From Lotus japonicus (taxonomy: Eukaryota; Streptophyta; Magnoliopsida; Fabales; Fabaceae): a DNA stretch of 64,000 nucleotides. The translations under genes and the position numbers were made by a program. Under the pieces are notes generated by a model. That model saw only the letters and a list, made by a program, of their open reading frames with translations. It was not told where the DNA came from and made no database searches. This document shows, piece after piece, positions 34,425-45,052 of this stretch. Numbering within the stretch: position 1 is the first letter of the stretch; each line of letters opens with the position of its first letter. Where the stretch lies: contig NC_080042.1 of NCBI RefSeq assembly GCF_012489685.1, positions 39,313,158-39,377,157 on the forward strand. Direction: 5' to 3'.

Positions 34425-37400
34425 ATGGTGAATACCAACCAGTTAGCTGAGATGATGGCCACTATGGCCCAAGCCGTGACAGCGCAAGCAAACGATAATG
34501 CCATGAGGCGTGCTGCTGAAGAAGCACGTGAACAACATCAACGCCAGAGGGAAGTAACTCTGGACCAGAACAAGGGACTCAATGATTTCAGGAGGCAAAA
34601 CCCACCCAAGTTCTCTGGTGGTACTGACCCAGATAAAGCGGATCTCTGGATTCAGGAGATTGAGAAGATATTTGGTGTGCTGCAAACTGCTGAGGGTGCC
34701 AAGCTGGGTATGGCAACTTATCTGCTGCTCGGCGATGCTGAGTACTGGTGGAAATGCACCAGAGGGATTATGGAAGATAACCATGACGAGATCAACTGGA
34801 ACTCCTTTAGAACTGCGTTCTTGGAGAAATACTTTCCAACAAGTGCTCGGGATGAGCGGGAGTCACAATTTCTGACACTCCGTTAGGGGGGAATGTCTGT
34901 ACCAGAATTTGCTTCGAAGCTGGAATCTTTGGCGAAGCATTTTCAATTCTTCCATGATCATGTGAATGAGCGCTACATGTGCAAGCGCTTTGTTAATGGA
35001 CTAAGACCTGATATTGAGGACTGAGTGAGGCCACTGGGAATCATGCGATTCCAATCCTTGGTTGAGAAAGCCACGGAAGTGGAGCTGATGAAGAACCGGA
35101 GGTTGAACCGGGCTGGAACTGGAGGGCCGATGAGGTCAGGCTCTCAGAATGTTCAGAACAGAGGGAGGTTTCAAAACAGGAGGCCGTATCAGCGTCCTGC
35201 TGGTAGAGGGTTTGCTTCAGGATCTTACAGGCCCATGGTGGGTGCTGCTGGTGGTTCTGGAGATCAGACTCAGAATAGGGAGCTGACTTGCTTCAAGTGT
35301 GGGAAGCCGGGGCATTTCGCTCGTGCTTTTCATGACACGAGACCCCAATGCTACAACTGTAACAAGTTGGGGCATACTGCTGCACAGTGCAGGGTACCAA
35401 AGGCGGAACCAACCGTCAACACTGCTCGCGGAAAGCGTCCTGCTGCAAAGGCGAGAGTCTACACCATGGATGGTGAAGATGCTGAGGGGGTCGATGGGCT
35501 GATTAGAGGCGACTGCGAGATTGACGGTAATCTCCTATCCGTACTTTTTGATTCCGGTGCAACGCATTCATTTATCACTAGAGATTGTGCGAACAGATTA
35601 AGACTTCCTATTACTGCTTTGAGCTTCGATCTTATAGTCACCACTCCTGCCAAGACTCTACTTGCTAATTCGGCATGCATGTATTGTCCGATAACATATA
35701 ACAATAGGATCTACCATGCTAACCTAGTATGCCTAACTCTTAAGAACCTAGATGTTATCCTAGGAATGGATTGGTTGTCCCGCTATCATTGTCTTTTGGA
35801 CTGCAACCGAAAGAGAGTGGTATTTCCTGATTCGGATCTTTCCGAGTATCTATCTGCCAATCACATTAGCGTCACTTTGAACGAGGGATCTCAAGAGTAT
35901 TCTGTATTACTAAGCATGGAGAGTAAAGGGAATCCGGAAGTTGACAGTATTCCAGTGGTGAGAGACTTCACGGATGTTTTTCCTGGCGATGTACCTGGAT
36001 TGCCGCCTGTACGCGACACTGAGTTTGCTATAGACATCGTACCGGGAACAGGGCCGATTTCGATTGCACCATATCATATGGCACCTGCGGAGCTAGTGGA
36101 ATTGAAGTCCCAACTAGAAGATCTTTTGTCGAAGGGATTTATCCGACCAAGCGTTTCACCTTGGGGAGCGCCAGTCTTATTGGTAAAGAAAAAGGACGGG
36201 AAATCGAGATTGTGTGTCGACTACCGACAATTGAACAAGGTAACCGTCAAGAATAGGTATCCGTTACCTAGAATTGATGATTTGATGGATCAACCGCGAG
36301 GAGCTGCGATATTCTCGAAGATCGATCTGAAGTCGGGTTATCATCAAATCAGAGTGAAGACTGAGGATATCCAGAAGACGGCATTCAGAACCCGTTACGG
36401 ACACTATGAGTACTTAGTGATGCCATTTGGGGTGACAAACGCACCTGCCATATTCATGGATTACATGAACAGGACTTTCCATACATTCTTAGATCGGTTC
36501 GTCGTGGTGTTTATCGACGATATTCTGATCTACTCAAAGAATGCTGAGGATCATGAGGGGCACTTGCGACAAGTTTTACAAGTGCTGAGGGAGAAGGAGT
36601 TGTATGCCAATCCTTCTAAGTGCGAATTTTGGCTCGAAGAGGTAAAATTCTTAGGCCATGTGATCTCTAAGGAGGGGATAGCTGTGGACCCAGTAAAGGT
36701 AGAGACCGTATTATCTTGGGAACGGCCAAAGACAGTGACTGAGATCAGGAGTTTTGTTGGTTTGGCGGGATACTATCGTCGCTTTATCGAAAATTTCACC
36801 AAGATTGTTGGACCTTTGACTCAACTCACAAGAAAGGATCAACCTTTCGCATGGACTGAAGCGTGTGAAACTAGTTTTCAGACGATGAAGGAACGGTTGA
36901 CGACGTCACCTGTACTCGTTCTACCACAACCAGAGGAACCTTATGAGGTATACTGTGATGCTTCGCATCAAGGTTTGGGATGTGTGCTGATGCAACATCG
37001 GAAGGTAGTTGCTTATGCTTCAAGGCAACTGAAGGTTCATTAGAAGAATTATCCAACTCATGACTTAGAGCTAGCTGCAATCGTATTTGCACTGAAGATC
37101 TGGAGACATCACTTATATGGATGCAATTTCACCATATTCAGTGATCATAAGAGCTTGAAGTACTTGTTTGAGCAGAAGGAGCTGAACATGAGACAACGTC
37201 GGTGGATGGAATTTCTCAAAGATTACGAGTTCACTCTGCAATATCATCCTGGAAAGGCGAATGTTGTTGCTGATGCCTTGAGCAGGAAGATACATATCTC
37301 GTCGATGATGGTGAAAGAGCTGCAATTGCTGGAACAATTAAGAGATTTGAGCTTGGATGTGAGATTATCCAAGGGAGAACTGAAGTTCGGAATGATCAGA

Positions 37401-38843
37401 ATTGCCAATGGATTGATGGAAGAAATCCGAGACCAACAGTTACACGATGAGTTTCTGCTTGGGAAAAGGAATTTGGTAAGTCAAGGTAAAGACCCAGAAT
37501 TCAAGGTAGGAAATGACAATATCCTACGGTGTAAGGATCGGGTTTGCGTACCTAACAACCCTGACTTGAGAAGGTTGATTATGGATGAGGGTCACAAGAG
37601 TAAGCTAAGCATTCATCCTGGAATGAAAAAGATGTATCAGGACTTGAAGGTGAATTTTTGGTGGCCAGGAATGAAAAGACCAGTGGCTGAGTATGTAGCT
37701 GCATGTTTGACATGTCAGAAGGCGAAGGTGGAACATCAGAAATCTTCAGGTATGCTACAAAGCTTGGATGTACCGGAACGGAAATGGGATAGCATATCAA
37801 TGGATTTCGTAGTGGCTTTGCCAAGAACTCAGAAGGGATATGATTCTATTTGGGTAATAGTGGATCGATTGACTAAGTCGGCTCATTTCATACCTGTGAG
37901 GACTACGTACAATGTGGAGAAACTATCAGAGATTTATATAGCTGAGATTGTACGACTTCATGGAGTGCCGACCAGTATTGTATCCGACCGAGACCCGAAG
38001 TTTACATCACATTTTTGGGGAGCTCTTCAAGAAGCTTTGGGAACGAGGCTGAGACTAAGTTCTGCTTATCATCCGCAGACTGATGGACAGACTGAGAGGA
38101 CAATCCAGTCATTGGAAGATTTGCTACGCGCTTGCGTGTTAGACAACAAGGGCAGTTGGGATAATCTATTGCCATTGATTGAGTTCACATACAACAACAA
38201 TTTTCATACGAGCATTGGTATGGCACCGTATGAGGCTTTGTATGGCCGCAAGTGTAGAACACCTTTGTGTTGGTATCAAAATGGAGAGAATCTGTTAGTA
38301 GGACCAGAACTTCTGCAACAGACAACCGAGAAGATCAAGCAGATCAGGGAAAAGATGAAGACTTCTCAGAGTAGACAGAAGAGTTACGCAGATCAAAGGC
38401 GCAGAACTCTGGAATTCGAAGAAGGAGACCATGTGTTTCTGCGAGTTACTCAGACTACGGGAGTTGGTCGAGCAATCAAGTCAAAGAAGCTTACGCCCAA
38501 GTTTATTGGACCGTATCAGATCACTCGTCGAATAGGACCAGTCGCTTACCAGATTGCACTACCTCCATTTCTATCGAACATTCATGACGTATTCCACGTG
38601 TCACAACTGAGGAAATATATTGCGGATCCGACACATGTTATTGAACTGGATGACATTGAGTTGAAGGATGATCTGTCTTTCGAGTCACCGCCAATTAGCA
38701 TTGGTGACACCAGGATAAAGCAGTTGAGAGGAAATGAGATCGAGTTAGTGAAAGTCATTTGGAACAAAGACACCGGCGATGCGACATGGGAGCTGAAGGA
38801 GAAGATCCAAGAACAGTATCCAGAACTTTTTACTGACCCTTAA
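34425..38843 (+). pseudogene. gag-pol: Element A gag-pol polyprotein (three in-frame stops)
   Basis: A single frame of 1473 codons without frameshift, broken by TAG at 34884-34886, TGA at 35022-35024 and TAG at 37041-37043. Domains in order: gag with capsid (QNPPKFSGGTDPDKADLW near codon 60); two knuckles from about codons 289 and 309, the first with its last Cys changed to Phe ([14 protein letters not shown]); aspartic protease DSGATHSFI (Asp about codon 376); reverse transcriptase with [10 protein letters not shown] (about 696-705); RNase H (EVYCDAS, 36948 on); integrase with HH-CC zinc domain and D, D, E (first Asp about codon 1127; [13 protein letters not shown]); a GPY module (KFIGPYQI); and a C-terminal chromodomain ([18 protein letters not shown]). 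The stops fall where E or other relatives are open, so they are recent single-base changes. Confidence 0.95.
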
Positions 38844-38880
38844 GTTTCGAGGTCGAAACTTTCTTTTTGAAGGGTAGTAA

Positions 38881-41254
38881 TGTAAGACCCAAGTTTTTAA
38901 ACTTATGCTAAGTGAATAAACTTCTTATTCACGATTAGGGTTGATGTAATGTGAAAGGAAACCTGAACCAGAGTTTACTAAATGAAATAAATTTATGAAG
39001 GAGGAAGTTCAAGAAAGGTCAAAGGATTGTATCGAAGTCGATTTAAGTTATAGCACGATCGATATTCGCTTTAAAACCTAGGACAAGAACCTTAGGAAAT
39101 AAAACTATGTTCCACCTTTGGAACATTATAGGAATAAAATTTCCAAAAATCTTCCACCCTTAGAACACTATGGGAAAAATTCCAAAAATCTTCAAGAGGA
39201 ATATAAAACTTTCTCTTATTCCTTTTTATAACCATCGTTTCAAGGCGAAACTCTAGGATGTACGAACGTCCGATTCCAATTATCGGAAGTTTGCCGAAAC
39301 CGAATCACTAATAGTTCAAAACCCTAGAATCAACCGACAATGAAGACTTTTTCTATTCAGAGCTCCAAATGAAGATTCTACACGCATACACCCATTTCTC
39401 TCGATGATTTCAATCTTTCTTCAGAAGGAAGTTTTCTATTCCGACATTCGATGCAAAAAGTAACTTATCGGGTAAAATAGTTTTACACCGACTTTGCATT
39501 AGCCACCTAAAATACAAGGAAACCTCTTTTGAGTTTTGGATTTATGTCGCCAAAACCTATCTTAGAATTCACTGAGAATGAAGCCGGAAAAATCAGATTC
39601 GCGAAACTTTCATTTTCCCGCGTTTTTCCAACCTCTATATATAGCCAAGAAATGAGAAAATATCACAAATTTCCACCATTTTCTCTCCAAAACTTGCGAG
39701 CTTCACCAAGAGGAAGAGGAAGAAGAGTTTTTGTTCATTCCTTGCTTGATTGTTGATCCAACAGTTGCTACTTCAAGGTACCGAGGTATAGTCGCTAATC
39801 CTTACCTCTGATCGTCATTTCCATAGCTTTTCTCTATGTCTTTCTGTGCTCATAGTTTTGAGGTTTTTGCAAAACTATCCTGAATACTTCATTTTTGATT
39901 CTAAATACCTTCCCTATGTGCCCAAGAGCATGTTTATCTAAAAATACTGCGCCGATTCTCGAAAAACTACCGTCGAGTTTCAATTTTGGTGAAAATACCC
40001 ATTTTGGGGCAAAGCTTCGTCCTTTGGGCTGAAAACTATCGCCTTAGCTTAGTGCTAGTAGGATTAGTTGTCATAAACGTCGTTGGTGACGTCCCCATCC
40101 AATTTGTTTTTCGAAATTTCAGTTTTGAATTCTGAGCCAAAAATCATGACCAAAATACCCCTGCGACAGTTTTTGATCCGATAATTTTTCCGAGTTTAGA
40201 ATACCCTTAGTTACGGCTAATGATAGCATAGGAACCAAGTTTGATCGCAGAAAAATCGAACCCTACAATTACCAATAGTGGCCGAGCACTCTAAGGGGGG
40301 AGGAGGAAAATTCCTTTTTCGAAAACTTGTTCTTTCGCGCTAGATTATCGTACCTCGGAGTATGTACTACTTCGTGTAACCTTAGTGAGTATTGATAGCT
40401 TAGTTTCCGATAGATTTTGATAGAATTCTGTGGTTTTACTTTAAAGGTGCTTTTGAGGATTTCCCTGAGGAACAAGGTTTTGACTGTGAAGAAGTGTTAG
40501 AAGATCACCCTGGAGAATCTACAGGTGAGGGCTACTCACTGAATCTTTAGTTAATGCTTAGGGTCGATACTTTCGACATTGATTTACTGTTTATGCACTT
40601 GTTTGTGGTTGATTGGAAAAATGTTTTCTGAGGCTTCGGCTGACAATGTAGATGATTCATCTACTACTATGTTTTTGAGATTGACTTACATGCTATGTGC
40701 TATGTCGGTAATCTAGGATGTGTGATGCATGCTTTATATGCTAAGTGCTAAGTGATTATTCTAGAATGTGATGATAAATGACATGTATGTTGGCTGTGTT
40801 GATTTAACTATGTCTTGCACTCATACCTGTGATTCTGAGGAGTGAGAATAGCGGGCAGGTCATGCCGATTTTATTTTTGAGAGTTTTGAGAAAGTATGAT
40901 AGGACGAATGAGATTCGGGCCTTGTTATGGCGTTTTATGGATCGAGACATTCTCTTGAGTCATTTGGGGATTAGGAGATCCCGAGAACTTATAGGATTTG
41001 CGATAAGACAAAAACGATATTATTTTGTAAAGAAAACTCATAAGACATTAAACAACCTCTAAATCTTCAAATAAGGATAATAAACTCGAAAGGAAGCTTT
41101 GGATGCAAATCTTAGTTCTGATGTCTTTCGCTTTTGGGTTTTATTTACTTCAGTCTTGTCTATGTTTATTATCGAAAAAAAAAATATTCACGTTTTTCCG
41201 CATTACCTTTATTTTTGGTTACTAAAGTGACGCCACCGAAATCAGGGTGTTACA
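38881..41254 (+). repeat. Element A 3' LTR (2374 bp)
   Basis: Same length as the 5' LTR. It is preceded by a purine-rich tract (TTCTTTTTGAAGGGTAGTAA, ending 38880). TATA box at 39636-39643 and exon-like block at 40447-40524. The end reads ATCAGGGTGTTACA, with one change from the 5' LTR. Confidence 0.95.
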
Positions 41255-41399
41255 GACTCAAATTCATCTTACACATCCTTCTATCAAAGTCCATGACCAG
41301 CTGTGATTCCGTATATCACCTCCTCAATATTAGGTTGATCAAGCCTAATACATGGAAGGCGGAAATTTAGAAAAACCCACTGGAACAGACAATGAGTTC

Positions 41400-42089
41400 C
41401 TATCCTCCAGTAGTCACAAATATCCTGATATTACATTCCAAGCCTTGATACGAAGCATCACAATAAACTTCATAAGGTTCCTCCGGTTGTGGCAAAATAA
41501 GCACAGGTGACGTCGTCAAACGTTCCTTCAGTGTCTGAAAACTTGATTCACACGCCTCAGTCCATGCAAAAGTTTGATCCTTCCTCGTCAGTTGAGCCAA
41601 AGGTCCAACAATCTTGGCAAATCCCTCAATGAAGCGTCTATAATATCCAGCTAAACCCACAAAACTTCTGATCTCAGTCACTGTCTTCGGTTGCTCCCAA
41701 GCCAAAACAGTCTCTACTTTCGCTGGATCCACAGCTATGCCCTCCTTTGAGATAGCATGGCCTAAGAAATTGACTTCCTCCAGCCAGAATTCACACTTTG
41801 AAGGGTTCGCATACAACTTTTTCTCTCTCAACACTTGTAAAACTTGGCGCAAATGTCCTTCATGTTCCTTCGCGTCCTTCGGATAGATCAGTATATCATC
41901 AATAAAAACCACCACAAACCGATCTAAGAATTCATGAAAGATGCGGTTCATGTAATCCATGAAAACAACAGGCGCATTTGTCACTCCAAACGGCATCACT
42001 AGGTACTCATAGTGTCCGTAGCTTGTTCTGAAAGCAGTCTTCGGTATATCCTCAGTCTTCACCCCGATCTGATGATAGCCTTGAAGGTA
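41400..42089 (-). pseudogene. pol: Element F pol fragment: reverse transcriptase and start of RNase H
   Basis: Read from 42089 leftward, the frame is open from the RT motif QGYHQI through [10 protein letters not shown], the catalytic VFIDDILIY and the thumb ([23 protein letters not shown]) to the RNase H start [13 protein letters not shown] at about 41432. It then runs straight into the non-coding region shared with D, E and G (encoded tail [14 protein letters not shown]). RNase H beyond its first strand and integrase are missing. At 42089 it is cut by the LTR of copia element H; the N-terminal RT should lie beyond the far end of H. It is of Tekay type and close to A. Confidence 0.9.
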
Positions 42090-43298
42090 TGAAAAACGGT
42101 AGAAAAGGGGGGGGGGGTTTGAATAACGTTTTCAAGATAAAACTTCCACCTTAAAGATTTTGGCAAATCTTTCGAAACAAACTATGTGCTAAAAGATAAG
42201 AGATAGAAAAACACACAAGGATTTTATCCTGGTTCACTTGATAAATCACTCAAGCTAATCCAGTCCACCCGTTCAGGTGATTTCTTCCTTCTTAGAATGA
42301 AGGCAATCCACTAATCAGGTATGTGTTACAACTGCACTTGAAACCTACAAGTGACTAACAATACACTGACTTAGCTCTCACTAAGATTCACTCTCTTAGT
42401 CTTCTCTAGGATCCGATCAACCTTGATCTCCTAAAGGCAAACTATACAACTGTATATGAAGTTCTTGTTTACAAAGAAAGTGCTTCTAAAAAGCTTATAG
42501 TAAACACAATGAAATTCAAGATGAAAGAAAGCTTAGAAGGATTTGAATATTTCTTGCGCGAGTGTGAATGCTTCTAGCCGTTTCTTTCAATCTTTAGCCT
42601 CTATTTATACTCCAAGGATTAGGGTTGAACGTTGCATGGAAATGCTACTGTTGGAGGGCAGTTCTGGAAATTCCAGCTTCTGCTGTGGCTGAGGATGTTA
42701 GGTAGGTCGTCAGGATAGTACACTTTGCTTTTGTACTTTGGATAGTGACTTGACCTTAACCTCGTAGACTTCTGATCAGAGGAGCGCTTCGTATTGGAAC
42801 TTGTGAAGCTGATTGATCAGAGTCAGAGGGAAGCTTGGATCCTCTGACCGTTGTACCTTTTGATCTTCACTTCAGAGGATCAGTACATGGTCTTCAGAGC
42901 CAGTTGCTTCTGGACTTCAGAGTCTTCACTCTTCAGAGTCTGGATCGTCAGAGTCTTCTACACCATCAGAGCTTCTGAGCCTTCAGAGTCTTTTGGTTGT
43001 CAGATCTTCTGGATCATCAGAGCTTCAAGTGAGCTAAGTCCTTATCAGAGCTTGATTTACTTCAGATCTTCTGAAGCTTTTCCACTGTTCAGAGTGAACA
43101 TGGAGAATGCGAAAGCGTTGCTTGGGTCACTCTTTAAGCACAGTGCTTCTGATTTGTGTGAGATAAAATAGAGGTCAGAGCCTGTAAATAGCACACTCAG
43201 AAAAACACGTTAGAGTACCACAATTGTTCATATCAAAAGGTTAACTTGTAATCATCAAAACATAGAGTTGTACTACTAGATCAAAACTTGATCTTACA
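42090..43298 (-). repeat. Element H 3' LTR (1209 bp)
   Basis: Starts TGTAAGATCAAGTTTTGATC at 43298 (minus) and ends ...CCGTTTTTCA at 42090. A G-run lies at about 42108-42118. It contains repeated CTTCAGAG/ATCAGAG words around 42850-43090. There is no coding content; the short ORF at 42851-43171 follows this simple repeat. Confidence 0.8.
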
Positions 43299-44030
43299 AT
43301 CTCCCCCTTTTTGATGATGACAAAACTTAGATTTTTGATGAACAATTCTTAAACAATAAACTGAATTCACTCAGAGTTTAGGGATATAGAATAAGACTTA
43401 TCCTGATGTGAATAGTTTATCTTGCTCATTCTGAATTCAAGTCACCGCTTGATTCTGAGCTTAGCTCCCCCTGAATCTAATACTTGATGAAAACGTTAGA
43501 AAAGTCTAGATTCTGAGCTAAATAATATAAGAGTTCAGAGTGAAAAACTTATAACATAGATGAAATAGAATAATCAGAGCGCATAAGTAATTAGAGTCAA
43601 CGGACAAGGTATCAGAGTCTTGGGTATCAGAGTCAAACTAAAATCACTTCAGAAGAAGTGAAATGTATTCCTTGTATTTGCCCAGTGACACATCTATGGT
43701 CATAAAGGTGGAACTCTTAAATTCTCCAAAAGAAAAATTAATCACACTAACACAGCTTACACATCAAAAACTGGGTTGTACTCCCCCTTTTTGTCATAAG
43801 CAAAAAGCTTGGGGTGTGAAAAACTTAGTTAGAAGTACAAGGTACTCCCCCTTATAGAAGGTCTAAGTTTCAAAAGAAATAAAACGATGCATGAGTCAGA
43901 GTTAGGCGAATTAAAGAGAAGAGTTAATGCAAAAGAGGAACGTTTACCACCGGCCAAGGGAGTAAAGAGAAGTTTCAGTTACCAAGAATTTAACCTCGAG
44001 AAACTGTAAAAGCATTAACTTTCAGAGAGA
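43299..44030 (-). promoter_or_regulatory. Element H polypurine tracts and non-coding 3' region
   Basis: The PPT next to the LTR reads AAAAAGGGGGAGATT on the minus strand (43299-43313). Further GGGGGAG tracts occur near 43450, 43782-43792 and 43846-43853. Multiple PPT-like copies are described for Sireviruses. No other gene is seen here. Confidence 0.75.
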
Positions 44031-44040
44031 GAATGAAGCC

Positions 44041-44048
44041 TATAAAAA
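44041..44048 (+). promoter_or_regulatory. TATA box upstream of antisense ORF in element H
   Basis: TATAAAAA in the context GAAGCCTATAAAAAGC, 52 bp upstream of the ATG at 44100 and on the strand opposite to H. The spacing suits a start site around 44070-44075 and a short leader. Confidence 0.5.
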
Positions 44049-44099
44049 GCAATGGAGAGGAGAATAAGCTTCACAACTCGATCAAGACCATAATCAGAA

Positions 44100-44492
44100 A
44101 TGGCTTCATACAAGGTTGCACTAGAAGAGCTCAAAAGGAAGGCGTTCGAGGAGGACTTGTTCCTGAACGTAAGACATCCAGAGGGTACAACGACCATACC
44201 AGAGCTAACGAGGACACTGCTTGAGGAGGACCTTCGTCCAGAGCTGAAGAACGACTTGAAGGAATTTCTTGCCTTCGTGGAAGAAGTTCAAGAACTCAGC
44301 CAGCTTGAGCTGAGGCTACTGGAAGAAAAGAGGACCATAGAAGAGAAGCTCAAGACAACAGAAGAGATTCTGGAGAAGAAAGAGCTAAACGTCAATCTCA
44401 ACAACATCCAGTATGCGCTGGAGCATCTGGAGAGGGAGAGGTGTGAGCAGCGCCAAGAGTGCAGAAGAATGAGGAGGGATCCTCCATTCTAG
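44100..44492 (+). CDS. Antisense coiled-coil protein ORF within Sirevirus element H
   Basis: 130 codons on the strand opposite to H's other genes, between the envelope-like ORF and the 3' LTR. The ATG lies in a favourable plant context (AGAAATGGCTTC). A TATA box lies 52 bp upstream and AATAAA at 44539-44544, 47 bp after the stop, so it is laid out as an independent transcription unit. The protein starts MASYKVALEELKRKAFEED. Residues about 60-115 are rich in Leu, Glu and Lys with heptad spacing (LELRLLEEKRTIEEKLKTTE), indicating a coiled coil, and the C-terminus is basic with two Cys (CEQRQECRRMRRD). No known domain, signal peptide or membrane segment is seen. The role is unknown; it could be a captured host gene piece or an element-encoded regulator. 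Confidence 0.6.
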   Translation: MASYKVALEELKRKAFEEDLFLNVRHPEGTTTIPELTRTLLEEDLRPELKNDLKEFLAFVEEVQELSQLELRLLEEKRTIEEKLKTTEEILEKKELNVNLNNIQYALEHLERERCEQRQECRRMRRDPPF

Positions 44493-45052
44493 ATTTTAGG
44501 AAGGAAAGAATGTATGATGTAAAAGCATAAAGATTATGAATAAAGAAAATTTTGAAAAAAACTCAATGTGACAGAGATATATATATGTATGTGCAAGCAT
44601 AAGTAACAACTAACAAAGCAGAAAAACTAAAGATAACAAAAAAAAATAAGCAGGAGTTAAAATAAAACTAAGTTAAGAGGGAAAACGAAGAGATCCTAAG
44701 ACTAGGGTTTATCAGAACGACGCAGAAGTTCCAACATCATTTGCTTCATGTCCATTAGCAGAGATTCATGAGTATCAAGACGTTGTTCCATGATGTCGAG
44801 TCTGGACGTGCTTGGCTGTGTGGAGCTGGAAGGAACAGACTGAGCAGCTTGATGAGCTAGAAAGGAAGCAGAAGCAGTAGGAGTAAAAACTACTAGTGCA
44901 AGTGCTTGGCATCTAAGGGCTTCAGCTTCAGCTTCAAGTCTCTCTGCCTCTAATCTTGCTTGTTCAGCTTGAGCTGCTGCTTGACGTGCAGCTGCATCTG
45001 CTTGTTCTTGCTTTCTCCTGGCCTCTTCAACAGCTTCAAGGAGCTTATGTCT

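Larger units (their letters stand above)
31837..41254 (+). mobile_element. Element A: full-length Tekay/Del-type Ty3 chromovirus
   Basis: TSD GACTC at 31832-31836 and 41255-41259. It has two LTRs of exactly 2374 bp, the primer site at 34214-34225, one gag-pol frame and a PPT before 38881. Total length is 9418 bp. By eye the LTRs differ at about 28 positions (about 1.2%). The gag type, the GPY module and a C-terminal chromodomain point to the Tekay clade. It is the only copy here with complete pol and a candidate relative of the helper that mobilised D, E and G, but it is disabled by three stops. Confidence 0.95.

Noticed and set aside
44033..44224. Alternative plus-strand frame overlapping the antisense ORF
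   Set aside because: It begins at or upstream of the TATA box and is out of frame with the 130-codon ORF, which has the better start context and the coiled-coil pattern.
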